Positions 9,558 to 22,374 of a stretch of 22,532 nucleotides of DNA are shown here, in pieces. How positions within the stretch are numbered: the stretch's first letter is position 1; every line of letters begins with the position of its first letter. The notes under the pieces were generated by a model. It worked only from the letters and a program-made list of their open reading frames with translations, made no database searches and was not told the origin of the DNA. The stretch spans positions 1 through 22,532 of the forward strand of contig JBHJMP010001145.1 of assembly GCA_043381765.1 (NCBI GenBank), read 5' to 3'. Both the position numbers and the translations under genes were made by a program. Source of the stretch: Collodictyon triciliatum. Taxonomy: Eukaryota; CRuMs.

Positions 9558-12500
9558 GAAGAATGTGATAGTAAATTTCAATAACATTAAATAAAGTATC
9601 CGCATTTTAATCATTTAGATCGAATCCTACTCCTCTTCGGCGGTGGCAAGTATTCGAGTGTACTATTAATGTTGTGTAGTAAATCAATTTCATTTTCATA
9701 ACATTATATCATATGCTAAGAAGTATGTATAAAAAATCCCGATACTTCTTAAAACGATAAGTTTATGGTTAAAATGTTTCTTATTACTTTTCCTATGCCA
9801 AATTTTAGCTTCAGTCGTAGGGGATGCAGTCATTAAAGATGAACTTTTCTTCCTTTTTGGCCAAAACTCAACCATTTTCCTTATCCTATGGGCAGTGTGG
9901 GTCGTTTAGGTATGGTTTATATATACATGGAAAATAAAAGTAAATAACGACGTATATTTTAATACGGACCGTGATTAACAAAACTCAACAATGGTAGTAA
10001 AGAGATATTCAAAGGCAATTGATCATTAGCCCTTACTCGTAAGCAATCCCCCAGGCACAGAGAACAATAAGGAACTTAGTCTGTAATCCTGATAGTAAAC
10101 TTCCAGGCATGTTATATTAATGGCAGTTTCACTTTATGGAAAAATAAAAATTTTGAGGGAAGAGGGCATATAATCATTCTATATAGATGAGAAAATGGTT
10201 TATTTTTTCACTAGTAAGTGAATCCCATAAAAATAGCCGAGTTGAGAAGAGAAAAGCAAACAGATCAAAATACCCAACATGAAAACATATATGCGACTAG
10301 ATGAGATGCACTAAAAGGTTGCACCTTTGGAAGAGTCCGTCGAAATGAGCGTGGTGTGGGTAACAGAGCAACCAAAGGCCCAGTCGCCGTAACGCCCATG
10401 AAAAGTGTCACAAACTGTACGAGATGGGATTGGAGTCCACTTCATGCAATTAATAAAATTATAACGCTTGGGCTATATCTTTATTGATAAAATGGATAAA
10501 AAATGAGGTAGTTAGTTCAGATAATATGGAAGCGTGACCAAAAACGCTCGGCAACAGGATGCTCCATAACTTGAATAGTCCCAGTTCTCCTTGGCTCGCA
10601 TATTGCTGTATTAATGAGAGCCCTTACAAACTGGCACATAAAATTAGATAACTTGAATTCATTGTTATTTTGATGAGTAAATGAGTTTTCAGGATAGTCT
10701 TGAGCTTGTTTGATAATAAACAACATAACCCAACGATAACACAAGCAAGAACAGAGCTAATCATTAATAGTTTTACTGGAGGACTGATTTGCTGCCATTG
10801 CTTGTATCTTTTATAGTTAGAATTATTTGCCAGCGCTTGATAGACTACCCCACTCTCGATAAAGTGTTTTGGCTTTTTGGCTATGGTGAAAGACTTGCAT
10901 AGGTTAAAACCTTCGCTTTTTGAAGAAAATGAAGCTATTTTTTCATGTTGGTTTCTTCAGTTTGCTTGGCCTTTTGTAGATATTGTCTGTTTTTTGTGTG
11001 GTGAAAAAGAATGAGGGTCCACGCCATATGGATTCAACGAATTAACTCTGTTGTGTTGTGCTGGTTTTTGACTTTTGTTCTTGAGTGATTATGTGCTTGT
11101 GTCGATAGAAATGTGCTTATCGAGTGATCTGCTGTGGACTTGTGTACTGGTTTGTTTTTTAAAAGATCGGAACAGGTTTTTTTTTTTCGCACATAAAGTG
11201 GTTCTTGTTTTTTATATTGAAGGAGAGAGAAATAGGTAAATTTTGTTTTCTATAATTAATTTTGGTTACACAGGGAATCCAAAGCAAAAAATCAAAAGAA
11301 AAAATGCTGGACGGGGCAAAAGTGGAAAAAATGGAGCTGGCGTCTTGGTCATCTGAATAAACGGGTTTGTCATAGCCTTGAAAGCAAATTCAGCCAGGAA
11401 TATAAATGATTGTTAATATTGCAAACCATTCTATAGCACCAATCACATTATCAACCCTTGGTCGATTTTTCATTGTTTTTTTTTTGTAAGCGCCCTTTCA
11501 ACAGAGGCATATTACAACTGCGCATAATAAAGTGCGCACCCACGGAAGGTATATTAATCCTGTCACATTCACATTCACTTAATGCCAAAGACGAAAGCAC
11601 CAGAATATCCATTCAAACCTGTTGAAGAGAAAAGCACATTGCGCGCAACAAATGGCCCACGTATCGACCTTATCCCATCAGATATTTGATGGAAAGGGAT
11701 ACATGCCGTGATCTAAAAAACCAGTGAATTAAAGCACTTTGATACATTTCACTGCCTATTGTTGCTCTTGAAAGCACTGCAGGCACATATCGCTATTGTA
11801 ATCCAAAGTCTAGTTTAATAGCTTGTTAACTTCTTCCTTCTCTTACTTCTTTCTTTTTAATTCTTTGTTTATTAAACGAACACATTGTTGAATATGAATA
11901 CCGTTTCTTTTTTATGTATGCTTTATTTTGTTTTGAAAAGGCTAATATTTGATGCGGGCTTAAGTGACGCGCACCGCCTTTCGAGTATCTTTATTGACCC
12001 ATTATAGTGGCTTACAAAACCCAGCACAAAGCAAAGGTTTATGCTCGTATATTACTTTTTTTTAATTTTTAAAAGGTACATATGATATAATTGGATATTC
12101 TGTAAAAAAAAAAAACAACTTATTAGATCACTGCTAGAATATCTTTTTTTTTGTAACTTAAAAATTCTTGGGTACCATAAAGGTCGGTGTGGCACATTGA
12201 TTTCTTTTCATTTCTATTTAGTTCAAAGAATGTGTTTTATTATTATTCTACAGCCCGCCCTAGTTGTTGCGCCTTGGTTGAAAGCACGAACGCGTTTTGG
12301 ATTCATGTGCAGGTCGGTTTAGTATAGAAACAAAATTCATCACTCATATAAGTACATCTATTGTGGGTCGAGCTTCATACAATCCTAAAAAGCTGCAACT
12401 ACCAAATGCCTGACCTAAATTCAATCCTAGGCCGAACTTCCGTCAAAGACTAAGTGTCGCGACTGATTTAAATCAGACAATCAATGCATGACCAGCAAAC

Positions 12501-12820
12501 GCAGCATGCGAAAGTCGTTAATCTTGTTCTAAAAGAAAAGAACATTCAAGTTGTATAAAATGCTGTATTATGTTTTTTTTTTGTATTGTTATTCGATGGA
12601 ATGCCGTTTGCCATGATAAATATATGTATCTGAACTATGCTGACCCACTACAACCTATTTCTTGAGTACACTCATTGAAGTGTTTGTTGCAAAGCTCCGT
12701 TTAAATGCATCGTTCATAAATCAATCGCATTCGTATATTTATTTTATCCACGAAGCCGAAGTCAAATCCATTATGGCCGGCTAATAAACCCATCATATTT
12801 TTTTTTATTTATTATTCCTT

Positions 12821-13375
12821 TCAATTTTGCGCAGGATGGTGAAGATGTTTCAAAGGTGCCAGCCATTGTTTCGCGTGGACGCTACTTGTTGGCCGGGTGG
12901 CGGAGAAGTAGTCGGTAATCAGGAATTGCATCCTGCAGTTTGGCCTGTAGCCTGGGTCTTGTGCTTGCATGAGAGATACAAATCGAAGTTTAATTTCTTT
13001 CTCAGCTTCTTTCCACATGTCTCTTCTCACAGGGTCTGAGTAGTAGAGAACATGCAGGTGGCGAAGGAAGCTATTGAGGAAAGAGATTTGTATGATGTCA
13101 TTCAGCCTATTATCAGGAATGGGTGGCTGGTTGTTGAGTCTTGCTTTGCGTGAGTATATGCGCGCTATCCACATAGTCCATAGCAAATGGCCTCGCGTCA
13201 CTGCCCAGAGTGTTTTTGCATCTGGACGCAGCTGTTGCAGAGGCCCAAATATCGCCTGGATTGGGCCAACAGCCGCAGCCGTCTTGATTGTCAGTCGAAG
13301 AATCTCACCGGCTGTTTCGCGCATGGTTTTGAGCGAAGGGACATTGCACAGATGTGTGCTCAATGGATTCATCAC
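12821..13375 (-). CDS. Hypothetical ORF, possibly the C-terminal end of a non-LTR retroelement
   Basis: A 184-codon frame without introns, GC-richer than its surroundings; the same frame is open upstream to a TAG near 13435. The segment RGHLLWTMWIARIYSRKARL, followed by Arg/Leu-rich helical sequence, recalls the Trp-rich linker (LRG..LW..WI.RN) found downstream of the reverse transcriptase in some protist LINE-like elements. This is a pattern memory, not an alignment. On the coding strand the stop is followed within about 20 nt by an A-rich stretch with AATAAATAAA then an A run (12799-12816), as expected for a retroelement 3' end. No reverse transcriptase motif and no target-site duplication is visible, so it would be strongly 5'-truncated. 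It could equally be an ordinary unknown gene fragment. Confidence 0.35.
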   Translation of the reverse strand: MMNPLSTHLCNVPSLKTMRETAGEILRLTIKTAAAVGPIQAIFGPLQQLRPDAKTLWAVTRGHLLWTMWIARIYSRKARLNNQPPIPDNRLNDIIQISFLNSFLRHLHVLYYSDPVRRDMWKEAEKEIKLRFVSLMQAQDPGYRPNCRMQFLITDYFSATRPTSSVHAKQWLAPLKHLHHPAQN

Positions 13376-13495
13376 CGTTGCTGCAAAGTGTGCGTTGTTG
13401 GGAGACTTTGCCGGCTTTTGCCGCGCGTGTGCCTATCCATAGCTCCCTATTGGTGATATTAAGCATTAGAGAGCGGTGATTTGGAAGGACTTGCT

Positions 13496-13540
13496 AAAAA
13501 TATCGACCAAAAATCGACCAAAAAATCGACCAAAAATCCA
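13496..13540. repeat. 11-12-bp tandem repeat atcgaccaaaa upstream of SHQ1
   Basis: Three to four imperfect copies of atcgaccaaaa(a), about 170-215 nt upstream of the SHQ1 start codon. A tataaat sequence follows directly (13542-13548) and could be part of the SHQ1 promoter, but nothing else supports that. Confidence 0.75.
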
Positions 13541-13711
13541 ATATAAATCGAACAAAAGAGTGCGTGTGGTGTCGTTCGTGGCGCTGTTCCTTTTTCTTTT
13601 ACTTTTTCCATACTTCCAATCAGGGTTGGGAGGTTTCCTCTTGAATACGAGCGGAAAGAGACAGGTCGGTAAGTCTGTATACTTTTCACTGATCTGCAGG
13701 AAGCCTTAGTA

Positions 13712-16407
13712 ATGATCACTCCGCGCTTCCAAGTCACCCAGGACGAAAACTATGTCATCGTCACCATGAAAACGCCTTACATAAAGTCTGACGCAGCGGA
13801 GTTCAACATCTGTGGCAATGAGTTTCGGTTCCACGCAAAACCATTCTTTCTGAGGTATTGCGCTGATTGATAATAACGACAACAAAAAGAAATCATTTCT
13901 AAGTTGACGGCTCTTTTCATCCTCTGACCACAGCGATCGCTTCAAAATAGTTGTATTATGACTCAATAAATGATATGTTCCATTCTCTTTTCCTCATAGG
14001 CTTTGCTTTCCTCGCGGCTTGAAAGAGGACGGAACTGAGTCGGCTAGTTTTGATGTTGACAACGGAGTTTTTACTGTGAAGTTGCCCAAAGAAGTTCGTT
14101 TTCTATTATTTGTCACCTTTTTATTTATCTTTTATTTATCTTCATCTTCATCTTCATCTTCATCTTCATCTTCATCTTCATCTTCATCTTCATCTTCATC
14201 TTCATCTTCATCTTCATCTTCATCTTCATCTTCATCTTCATCTTCATCTTTTTATACGTATCTTTACATATTTTACTATCACCATTACATCCAGTCAGTG
14301 ACAATAAGGCAGTTGCTGGTCATTACTTTATGAAATATTCTAATATATTCTTCCAAAAATGATTAATCTAGAATCCAGGAGAAACTTTTGAAAATCTCGA
14401 CCTACTCACCCTGTTGGCTCCAAAATTAACTCAAAAGCCTTCTTTCGGGATAGGGAAAGGCCCATTAATCGAGGTCCTCCCTTCCGATGAAAACGAAGAA
14501 TCAGCGACCTCCAGAGAAGAAAACCAGGAGCTTATATGGGACTTTGAGCAAAGATTGCCAGAAGAACCCTCGGTAATTATCCTTCACATCCATCAATGTA
14601 TTACGCTATATTTCAACAAAAATCGCCACGCAATCTGTGTCTTTGCAACGCATACTACTTACAATAAATTAAGATACAAGATGTACTGCGCCAGTCTCAT
14701 TACGGATTCAATAAGCAAAAAAGCGGAGTATTTTCGAATCTTTCCGAGGACCAAACAGCAGAGATATGTCTCCTGCCATCACCAGGTAATTAGAACACTC
14801 GTATGACTGATTGCCGTTTTCATGAAATGATAAATGAACTCTTCTCCCTTTATATATCCAACATATGCAAAAATAAATGAAAAAAATGCCTAGATAGCAT
14901 GACAGAATCTGAAAGACGAAGCCATCGCATCAGATCAGAAGATATTAAATTTGATGCAGAACATTACATGTAATAACCATTCAATACAAATCAAGATATG
15001 ATGTACACAAGTCTACAAAAGCACTTATCTTTATTGTCTTGTTGTTACCTAGAGCCGATTTCGCCCTTGAAGAAGAGATTGTTGATATTCTCGAATACAA
15101 ACAAAACTGGGATGTGTATACCGGCAATTTGGAGTTCAATGAGAGAGAAAGAGAAATCATATCGAAGCTGCCCCACAAAGAATGTAACAATGCTCTTGAA
15201 TTTGTATCAGTTGTTGCATTTACATCCTTTATCCTATCTCGGCTCTCCTCTTTCTTTTTTTTTTCCCATTGCCTTTTCATCATATACTATCTCTGGCACC
15301 AGCCTAGGCTCCTTTTCTTTCTTTCTTCTTTTTAATCAAAACACATGTGTTTTGTTTTCAGCACCACCCCACCTCTATAATTGTAAAAACTGTTCATAGA
15401 TATTATTGAGGACGAAAAAGAGGTCCTGTTAGGCTTGGCCGATATCTTGTTTGCCTATTGTTACGATAAGCGCACAACCATGGGAGAAGAAACTGTAGAG
15501 AGTGCTTGGACGATAAGTAAGCTTTGTGCGACCCTGGGCTGTTTCGAGGTGATAATAACGAGAAAATTTAGATGATATTCCATAATCTTTTCGTCCTATT
15601 TCATGTCATCTACATCATTTATAAATCGCTATAACTCGGGTTTGTGAGAACTACAAATTCCTCACAAAAATCGGATAATCACAAGGACTCAAATACTTTC
15701 ATTGAGACAGGTGTTTCGTACACTTCCTGACTTGGTCAGTGTCATGTTTCGACGCAGTCTATGCTATCCGCTCTATCGGAACTGGAAGCTTAGCATGGTA
15801 ATAATTTTCAAGATTTTTTTCCCTTGAACCTTTACTTGATAAACCTTTTTTTTTCATCATTTTTATATACCTCGAAGTTTTATTCATACCCACACGGCGA
15901 CACTGAGGATTTTGTTGCCCCTTTGTCTCATTTTAATCTATTTTTTTTATATCTAGGCTGTGTTCAAAGACATGAAAAGTATAATCCAAAAAGGGAAACG
16001 TTGCATTCTTCAGGCACTTCTTGAAGTGAAAAGCATGTTTGAGATGGTATACTATTTTTTCATGTGATAGGCGATATGGCACTTTCCTACTGAAGATTTT
16101 TTTTTATTACCACCGACCACAAAACAAGTAATTTTCTCTCTACACGTCTTTCTATTCATTCTTGTTTTGTAATCTTCATCAAAGTTTATAAGCATCAAAA
16201 GTAATTTCACACGTTTATAGTCTGGAGAGAGTCGATATATCATCAACAACTTATACATCGATGATTACTGCATTTGGATTCAGTCGACTAGAGACGAAAA
16301 TATCGCGTCCCTCTCAAAGGCACTGGAACTCGTCAAGATTGAAAAGCCTATGGTTGGGTGGAACTTGGAATCTTTGGAGGCAGAGGCAAACTCAAGAATG
16401 GAGGAGG

Positions 16408-16482
<75 letters not shown>

Positions 16483-16493
16483 GTGATGATTAA
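13712..16493 (+). CDS. SHQ1: SHQ1, H/ACA ribonucleoprotein assembly chaperone
   Basis: SHQ1 binds free dyskerin/Cbf5 and holds it until it enters H/ACA snoRNPs. Ten exons, all phase-consistent: 13712-13854, 14000-14093, 14372-14572, 14674-14785, 14894-14969, 15053-15183, 15400-15548, 15711-15797, 15957-16046, 16221-16493, giving 451 residues with no internal stop. Residues 1-80 form the N-terminal CS (p23-like) domain (MITPRFQVTQDENYV, FHAKPFFLRLCFPRGL, FDVDNGVFTVKLPKE). HYGFNKQKSGVFSNL is the usual linker motif. The SHQ1-specific helical domain follows (AYCYDKRTTMGEETVESAW, RRSLCYPLYRNWKLSM, YIINNLYIDDYCIWIQ). The protein is somewhat shorter than yeast or human SHQ1 because it ends soon after that domain in an Asp-rich tail (24 GAT codons, Gly, 2 Asp). 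The ATG is chosen because the CS domain starts there. Introns are 81-278 nt; intron 2 carries a large microsatellite. Confidence 0.96.
14139..14250. repeat. (TTCATC)n hexanucleotide microsatellite in SHQ1 intron 2
   Basis: About 18 pure units of the 6-mer, in pyrimidine-rich orientation on the transcribed sense strand, 122 nt before the exon 3 acceptor. The Ser-rich and His/Leu-rich ORFs across it are repeat translations. Confidence 0.97.
16410..16490 (+). repeat. (GAT)n coding microsatellite, SHQ1 poly-Asp tail
   Basis: Twenty-four consecutive GAT codons (16410-16481), one GGT, then two GAT before the TAA. In frame it gives an uninterrupted acidic C-terminus. In another frame it reads poly-Met, which is an artefact. 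Confidence 0.97.
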
Positions 16494-16915
16494 ACAAAAT
16501 AAACGCGTGTCTGAAATTCCATAGCTATCTGTCTGACACTTTCCTCTGCCTTTTCAACCTTTGTTGCTCGGTGTTTGGCTTCGTCCCAGTCCCTTTCCTT
16601 CTTCAGGAACAAAACAAAGACCATCAAGGAAAGGCAACAAGAAAGAAAAACATAAAAAAACGCAAGAAAAGCAACGACATCCACTCGATGCACCCATCGT
16701 TCTAAAGACAACAGATAACATCATTTTGGGTAATGCTAAAAAAACAAAAAGAAAGAAAAGGGCGACAGATTATAAAGATCAAAGACTGCAACTCTTCAGA
16801 CTTTCCTCGGCTGGTTTTGCTATGTGCAAAGGAACTTGTTTAGTCTCTTAAGGTTCCACTCTTTCTGCTTAATCACAGGCAAAACAACACGTTGAAGCAA
16901 GACTGGTGTAGAGAC
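16494..16915. other. SHQ1-kinase intergenic region
   Basis: A compact 422-nt spacer between two plus-strand genes. Its middle (about 16610-16690 and 16735-16780) is A/G-rich on the plus strand. A cacag acceptor-like site near 16878 leaves room for a 5'-UTR intron of the kinase gene. A minus-strand ORF with a hydrophobic segment crosses it and is discussed as a finding. Confidence 0.5.
16498..16503 (+). terminator. Likely polyadenylation signal of SHQ1
   Basis: AATAAA begins four bases after the SHQ1 stop codon, the first canonical hexamer downstream. Placement fits a very short 3' UTR. AT-rich context makes chance possible. Confidence 0.45.
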
Positions 16916-20118
<3,203 letters not shown>

Positions 20119-20459
20119 NNNNNNNNNNNNNNNNNNNNNNNNNNNNNNNNNNNNNNNNNNNNNNNNNNNNNNNNNNNNNNNNNNNNNNNNNNNNNNNNNN
20201 NNNNNNNNNNNNNNNNNNNNNNNNNNNNNNNNNNNNNNNNNNNNNNNNNNNNNNNNNNNNNNNNNNNNNNNNNNNNNNNNNNNNNNNNNNNNNNNNNNNN
20301 NNNNNNNNNNNNNNNNNNNNNNNNNNNNNNNNNNNNNNNNNNNNNNNNNNNNNNNNNNNNNNNNNNNNNNNNNNNNNNNNNNNNNNNNNNNNNNNNNNNN
20401 NNNNNNNNNNNNNNNNNNNNNNNNNNNNNNNNNNNNNNNNNNNNNNNNNNNNNNNNNNN
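20119..20459. other. Assembly gap of 341 N
   Basis: A run of 341 undetermined bases interrupts the last visible exons of two convergent genes. ORFs spanning it are meaningless. Confidence 1.
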
Positions 20460-21866
20460 CGAAGATAGATAGGTCCCGAGTAAAGAGTCCAGAGATGATT
20501 CAGTATTTCCCATAAAGTTATGTAAAAATGATCCAACAGTGGTCCAGCTACGCTCAAGAATAGAATCCTCAGCCCCAGATGTTCCAATTAAAGCCAATCC
20601 AATTACTTTCTCGCGATGAGCAATCTATCATTTGATCATTTGTGTTTTATTTTTTGGATTGTAGTTCAGCATATTATCAAACATAGAAATTAGAACGAGA
20701 AGCAGTCATCTTGGTTGTAAATATAGATATTATCCTTAAATCCTTTTTTTTATTATTATTTAAAAACTGCATATTTTAAACCATAGAAATTGCTTACTGC
20801 ATAATGGAGCAAAACGCTTCCTCCTATACCTGCGCCAAAGCCAATGAAACACTCTATACTAATTTATTATTATTATGGGCATCTTTATTAGTTAAATATG
20901 ACTTTCGTTAAGAGCAAAAGTAAAAATTAACAAGCAATTATATGGAAAATAGAAAAATATGGGTGATGTACTTTAGTTTCTCCACCACTTGGTTTAGCTG
21001 TTTTGCAAGATCAACCATGCTTTCGCATGTAGAGACTTGCTCCATGGGAGTAGCATCGGAATGGTGGCCGGGAGCATCAACATGAACGATACAGAATCTG
21101 TCAATCGCGTTTGCAATCGAGTCTTGATGGAATATAGGGCCAAAACAGACTTGGTCTGGGACATAAATATTTACAGTTTTATTATTATTATTATTAATTA
21201 TTAGGGGTTTAGAGTCGAATAAAGAAAAAATGATTTTTCTTTTTCTTTCTTTCTTTTTTCTTTTTTTCTCTGGGGGGGGGGGGGGGGGGGGTGGGGGGTT
21301 AAAAAAGCAAAGAAATCAGAATGCCAGTGCATGCATGCACAATATATGAAGGATATACGATTCAATCCGACATCGTGGTATGTGAGAATCACTCGCTTCT
21401 TGAGCTCTCCCTCGATAGTAACAAACACATCACCAAAATCAGTCTCGATCAAAGCCACCTGACCGGAGACAAAATGTTACAGGTCAAACACGCAGCGAAT
21501 TCAAATAAAGGTATTCAGAAAGACAAAAAGAAAGACAAAAAGAAAGACAAAAAGAAAGACAAAAAGAAACATTATAATGATGAAAGGACAATTGAAAGTG
21601 ATCAGGCGTAGGATAGTCAGATAATGTAAGTGCCCAATCTTGCACAATTTAAAATAGAGAATCTAAAATAAAATAGCGCAAGTGTGTAGAGATGCAGCAA
21701 AACCTACGCGATTCTGTGCAGGAGAGAGCTGCTCCATACCAAAAAGCGAGTCAGATGTGCGTGCTTGGCTCTGCGAGAGATTTTGTGGGGTATTCGCTTC
21801 TTGAAAAATGCTTATCTCCACTAGTTCATTTTCTGCCTGAAGTCTCGCCAACGTGCTCGGATCCAT
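20460..21866 (-). CDS. NDRG-family protein (alpha/beta-hydrolase fold), 3' half lost in gap
   Basis: NDRG (N-myc downstream-regulated) proteins are cytoplasmic alpha/beta-hydrolase-fold proteins thought to lack hydrolase activity, with roles in stress response, trafficking and differentiation. Five exons are seen: 21866-21708, 21458-21359, 21155-20972, 20858-20798, 20624-20460, about 223 residues, with matching phases. Family motifs in order: IETDFGDVFVTIEGE, VILTYHDVGLNHQVCF (spanning a junction), FCIVHVDAPGHH, then FIGFGAGIGGSVLLHYA in place of a nucleophile elbow, and VIGLALIGTSGA. As in other NDRGs the elbow has no serine (GFGAGIG), consistent with a non-catalytic fold. The N-terminal 53 residues are polar and not conserved. 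The start at MDPSTL is the simplest choice; the same frame is open further upstream through a pyrimidine repeat, and an alternative first exon could begin at an ATG at 22063. The remaining part of the domain lies in or beyond the gap. Confidence 0.9.
21272..21298 (+). repeat. Poly(G) tract G20-T-G6 in NDRG intron 2
   Basis: Twenty consecutive G, one T and six G on the plus strand, so the NDRG transcript would carry the C-rich version within its second intron. A pyrimidine-rich tract (21237-21270) lies directly before it. Confidence 0.95.
21517..21568. repeat. 12-bp tandem repeat agaaagacaaaa in NDRG intron 1
   Basis: Four near-perfect copies. On the transcribed strand the array is pyrimidine-rich and lies upstream of the exon 2 acceptor. 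Confidence 0.9.
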
Positions 21867-21916
21867 ACCCTTAGGATACTTGGTTTCAGTCCTAGTCTCA
21901 AAGAAAAGAAAACAAA

Positions 21917-21958
21917 AAGAAAACATAAAGAAAACATAAAGAAAACATAAAGAAAACA
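21917..21958. repeat. 11-bp tandem repeat aaagaaaacat
   Basis: About four copies just upstream of the NDRG coding start. On the NDRG strand it is pyrimidine-rich and ends in TTTGAG, so it could be the tract before a splice acceptor. Read as protein it gives a false hydrophobic, Phe-rich leader. Confidence 0.9.
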
Positions 21959-22136
21959 AACCACATTAGAAAGGGGAAATGTTCTTTGTGCCTCTCTTCT
22001 CCAACTTTGTTATTTGTTTGGTAGTTGACTGCCCAGGAGGTCAGTCCAATGCGAGGTGGGCATGGTGGAATTCAGGCTTTGAGTACCAACTTTGCGAGCC
22101 AGGCTCTTTGAGACTTGATAGCAAAATACAGAAAGT

Positions 22137-22146
22137 CTTTTATATA
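22137..22146 (-). promoter_or_regulatory. TATA-like element for NDRG
   Basis: TATATAAAAG on the minus strand, 74 nt upstream of the ATG at 22063 and about 270 nt upstream of the NDRG start used here. Spacing suits transcription starting near 22110. In AT-rich DNA such a match is only suggestive. Confidence 0.3.
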
Positions 22147-22339
22147 TCCACGGCGAATTCTTTTGTAGAATACAAACGGACGAGGGTTTGTCTCAGCCAC
22201 TGGTCAGAAACACACAACTTTACTTCCAGGGTCTGCCTTCTGCTCTTTTGCCTTTGAGACGCGCGTAATCACTTTCTACCCACAGACACAGTACTGTGTG
22301 TGCTGCAATGGAAACAATTTCGATTGCAATTATATTTAT

Positions 22340-22374
22340 CTTTCTCTCTCTCTCTCTCTCTTTTTTTTTTTTTT
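22340..22374. repeat. (TC)n followed by T14
   Basis: About ten TC dinucleotides followed by a run of T on the plus strand (GA-repeat plus A run on the NDRG strand), about 200 nt upstream of the TATA-like element. Confidence 0.95.

Larger units (their letters stand above)
6015..12798. other. Long AT-rich region without a supported gene
   Basis: About 6.8 kb of AT-rich DNA in which no open frame has a recognisable product. The part next to 6014 is the presumed promoter side of the NACHT gene. Exon-like pieces on the minus strand between 6942 and 7588 are listed separately. An AAAT microsatellite lies at 9537-9557. A small GC-richer patch (10318-10440) and a minus-strand ORF (10517-10744) have no recognisable function. 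I looked for tRNA B-box-like and snRNA-like sequences and found none convincing. Confidence 0.55.

Noticed and set aside
11529-11549. TGCGCA inverted repeat around an AATAAA-containing loop
   Set aside because: Six-base self-complementary words only; no T run, gene end or histone-type context nearby, so chance is likely.
14019-14333. Poly-Ser and His/Leu-repeat ORFs
   Set aside because: They are translations of the intronic TTCATC array.
16261-16524. Poly-Met ORF at the end of SHQ1
   Set aside because: Out-of-frame reading of the GAT repeat; the SHQ1 frame gives poly-Asp.
21663-21959. Hydrophobic Phe-rich leader as a signal peptide for the NDRG protein
   Set aside because: It is the translation of an 11-bp pyrimidine repeat, and NDRG proteins are cytoplasmic; more likely intron or 5' UTR.
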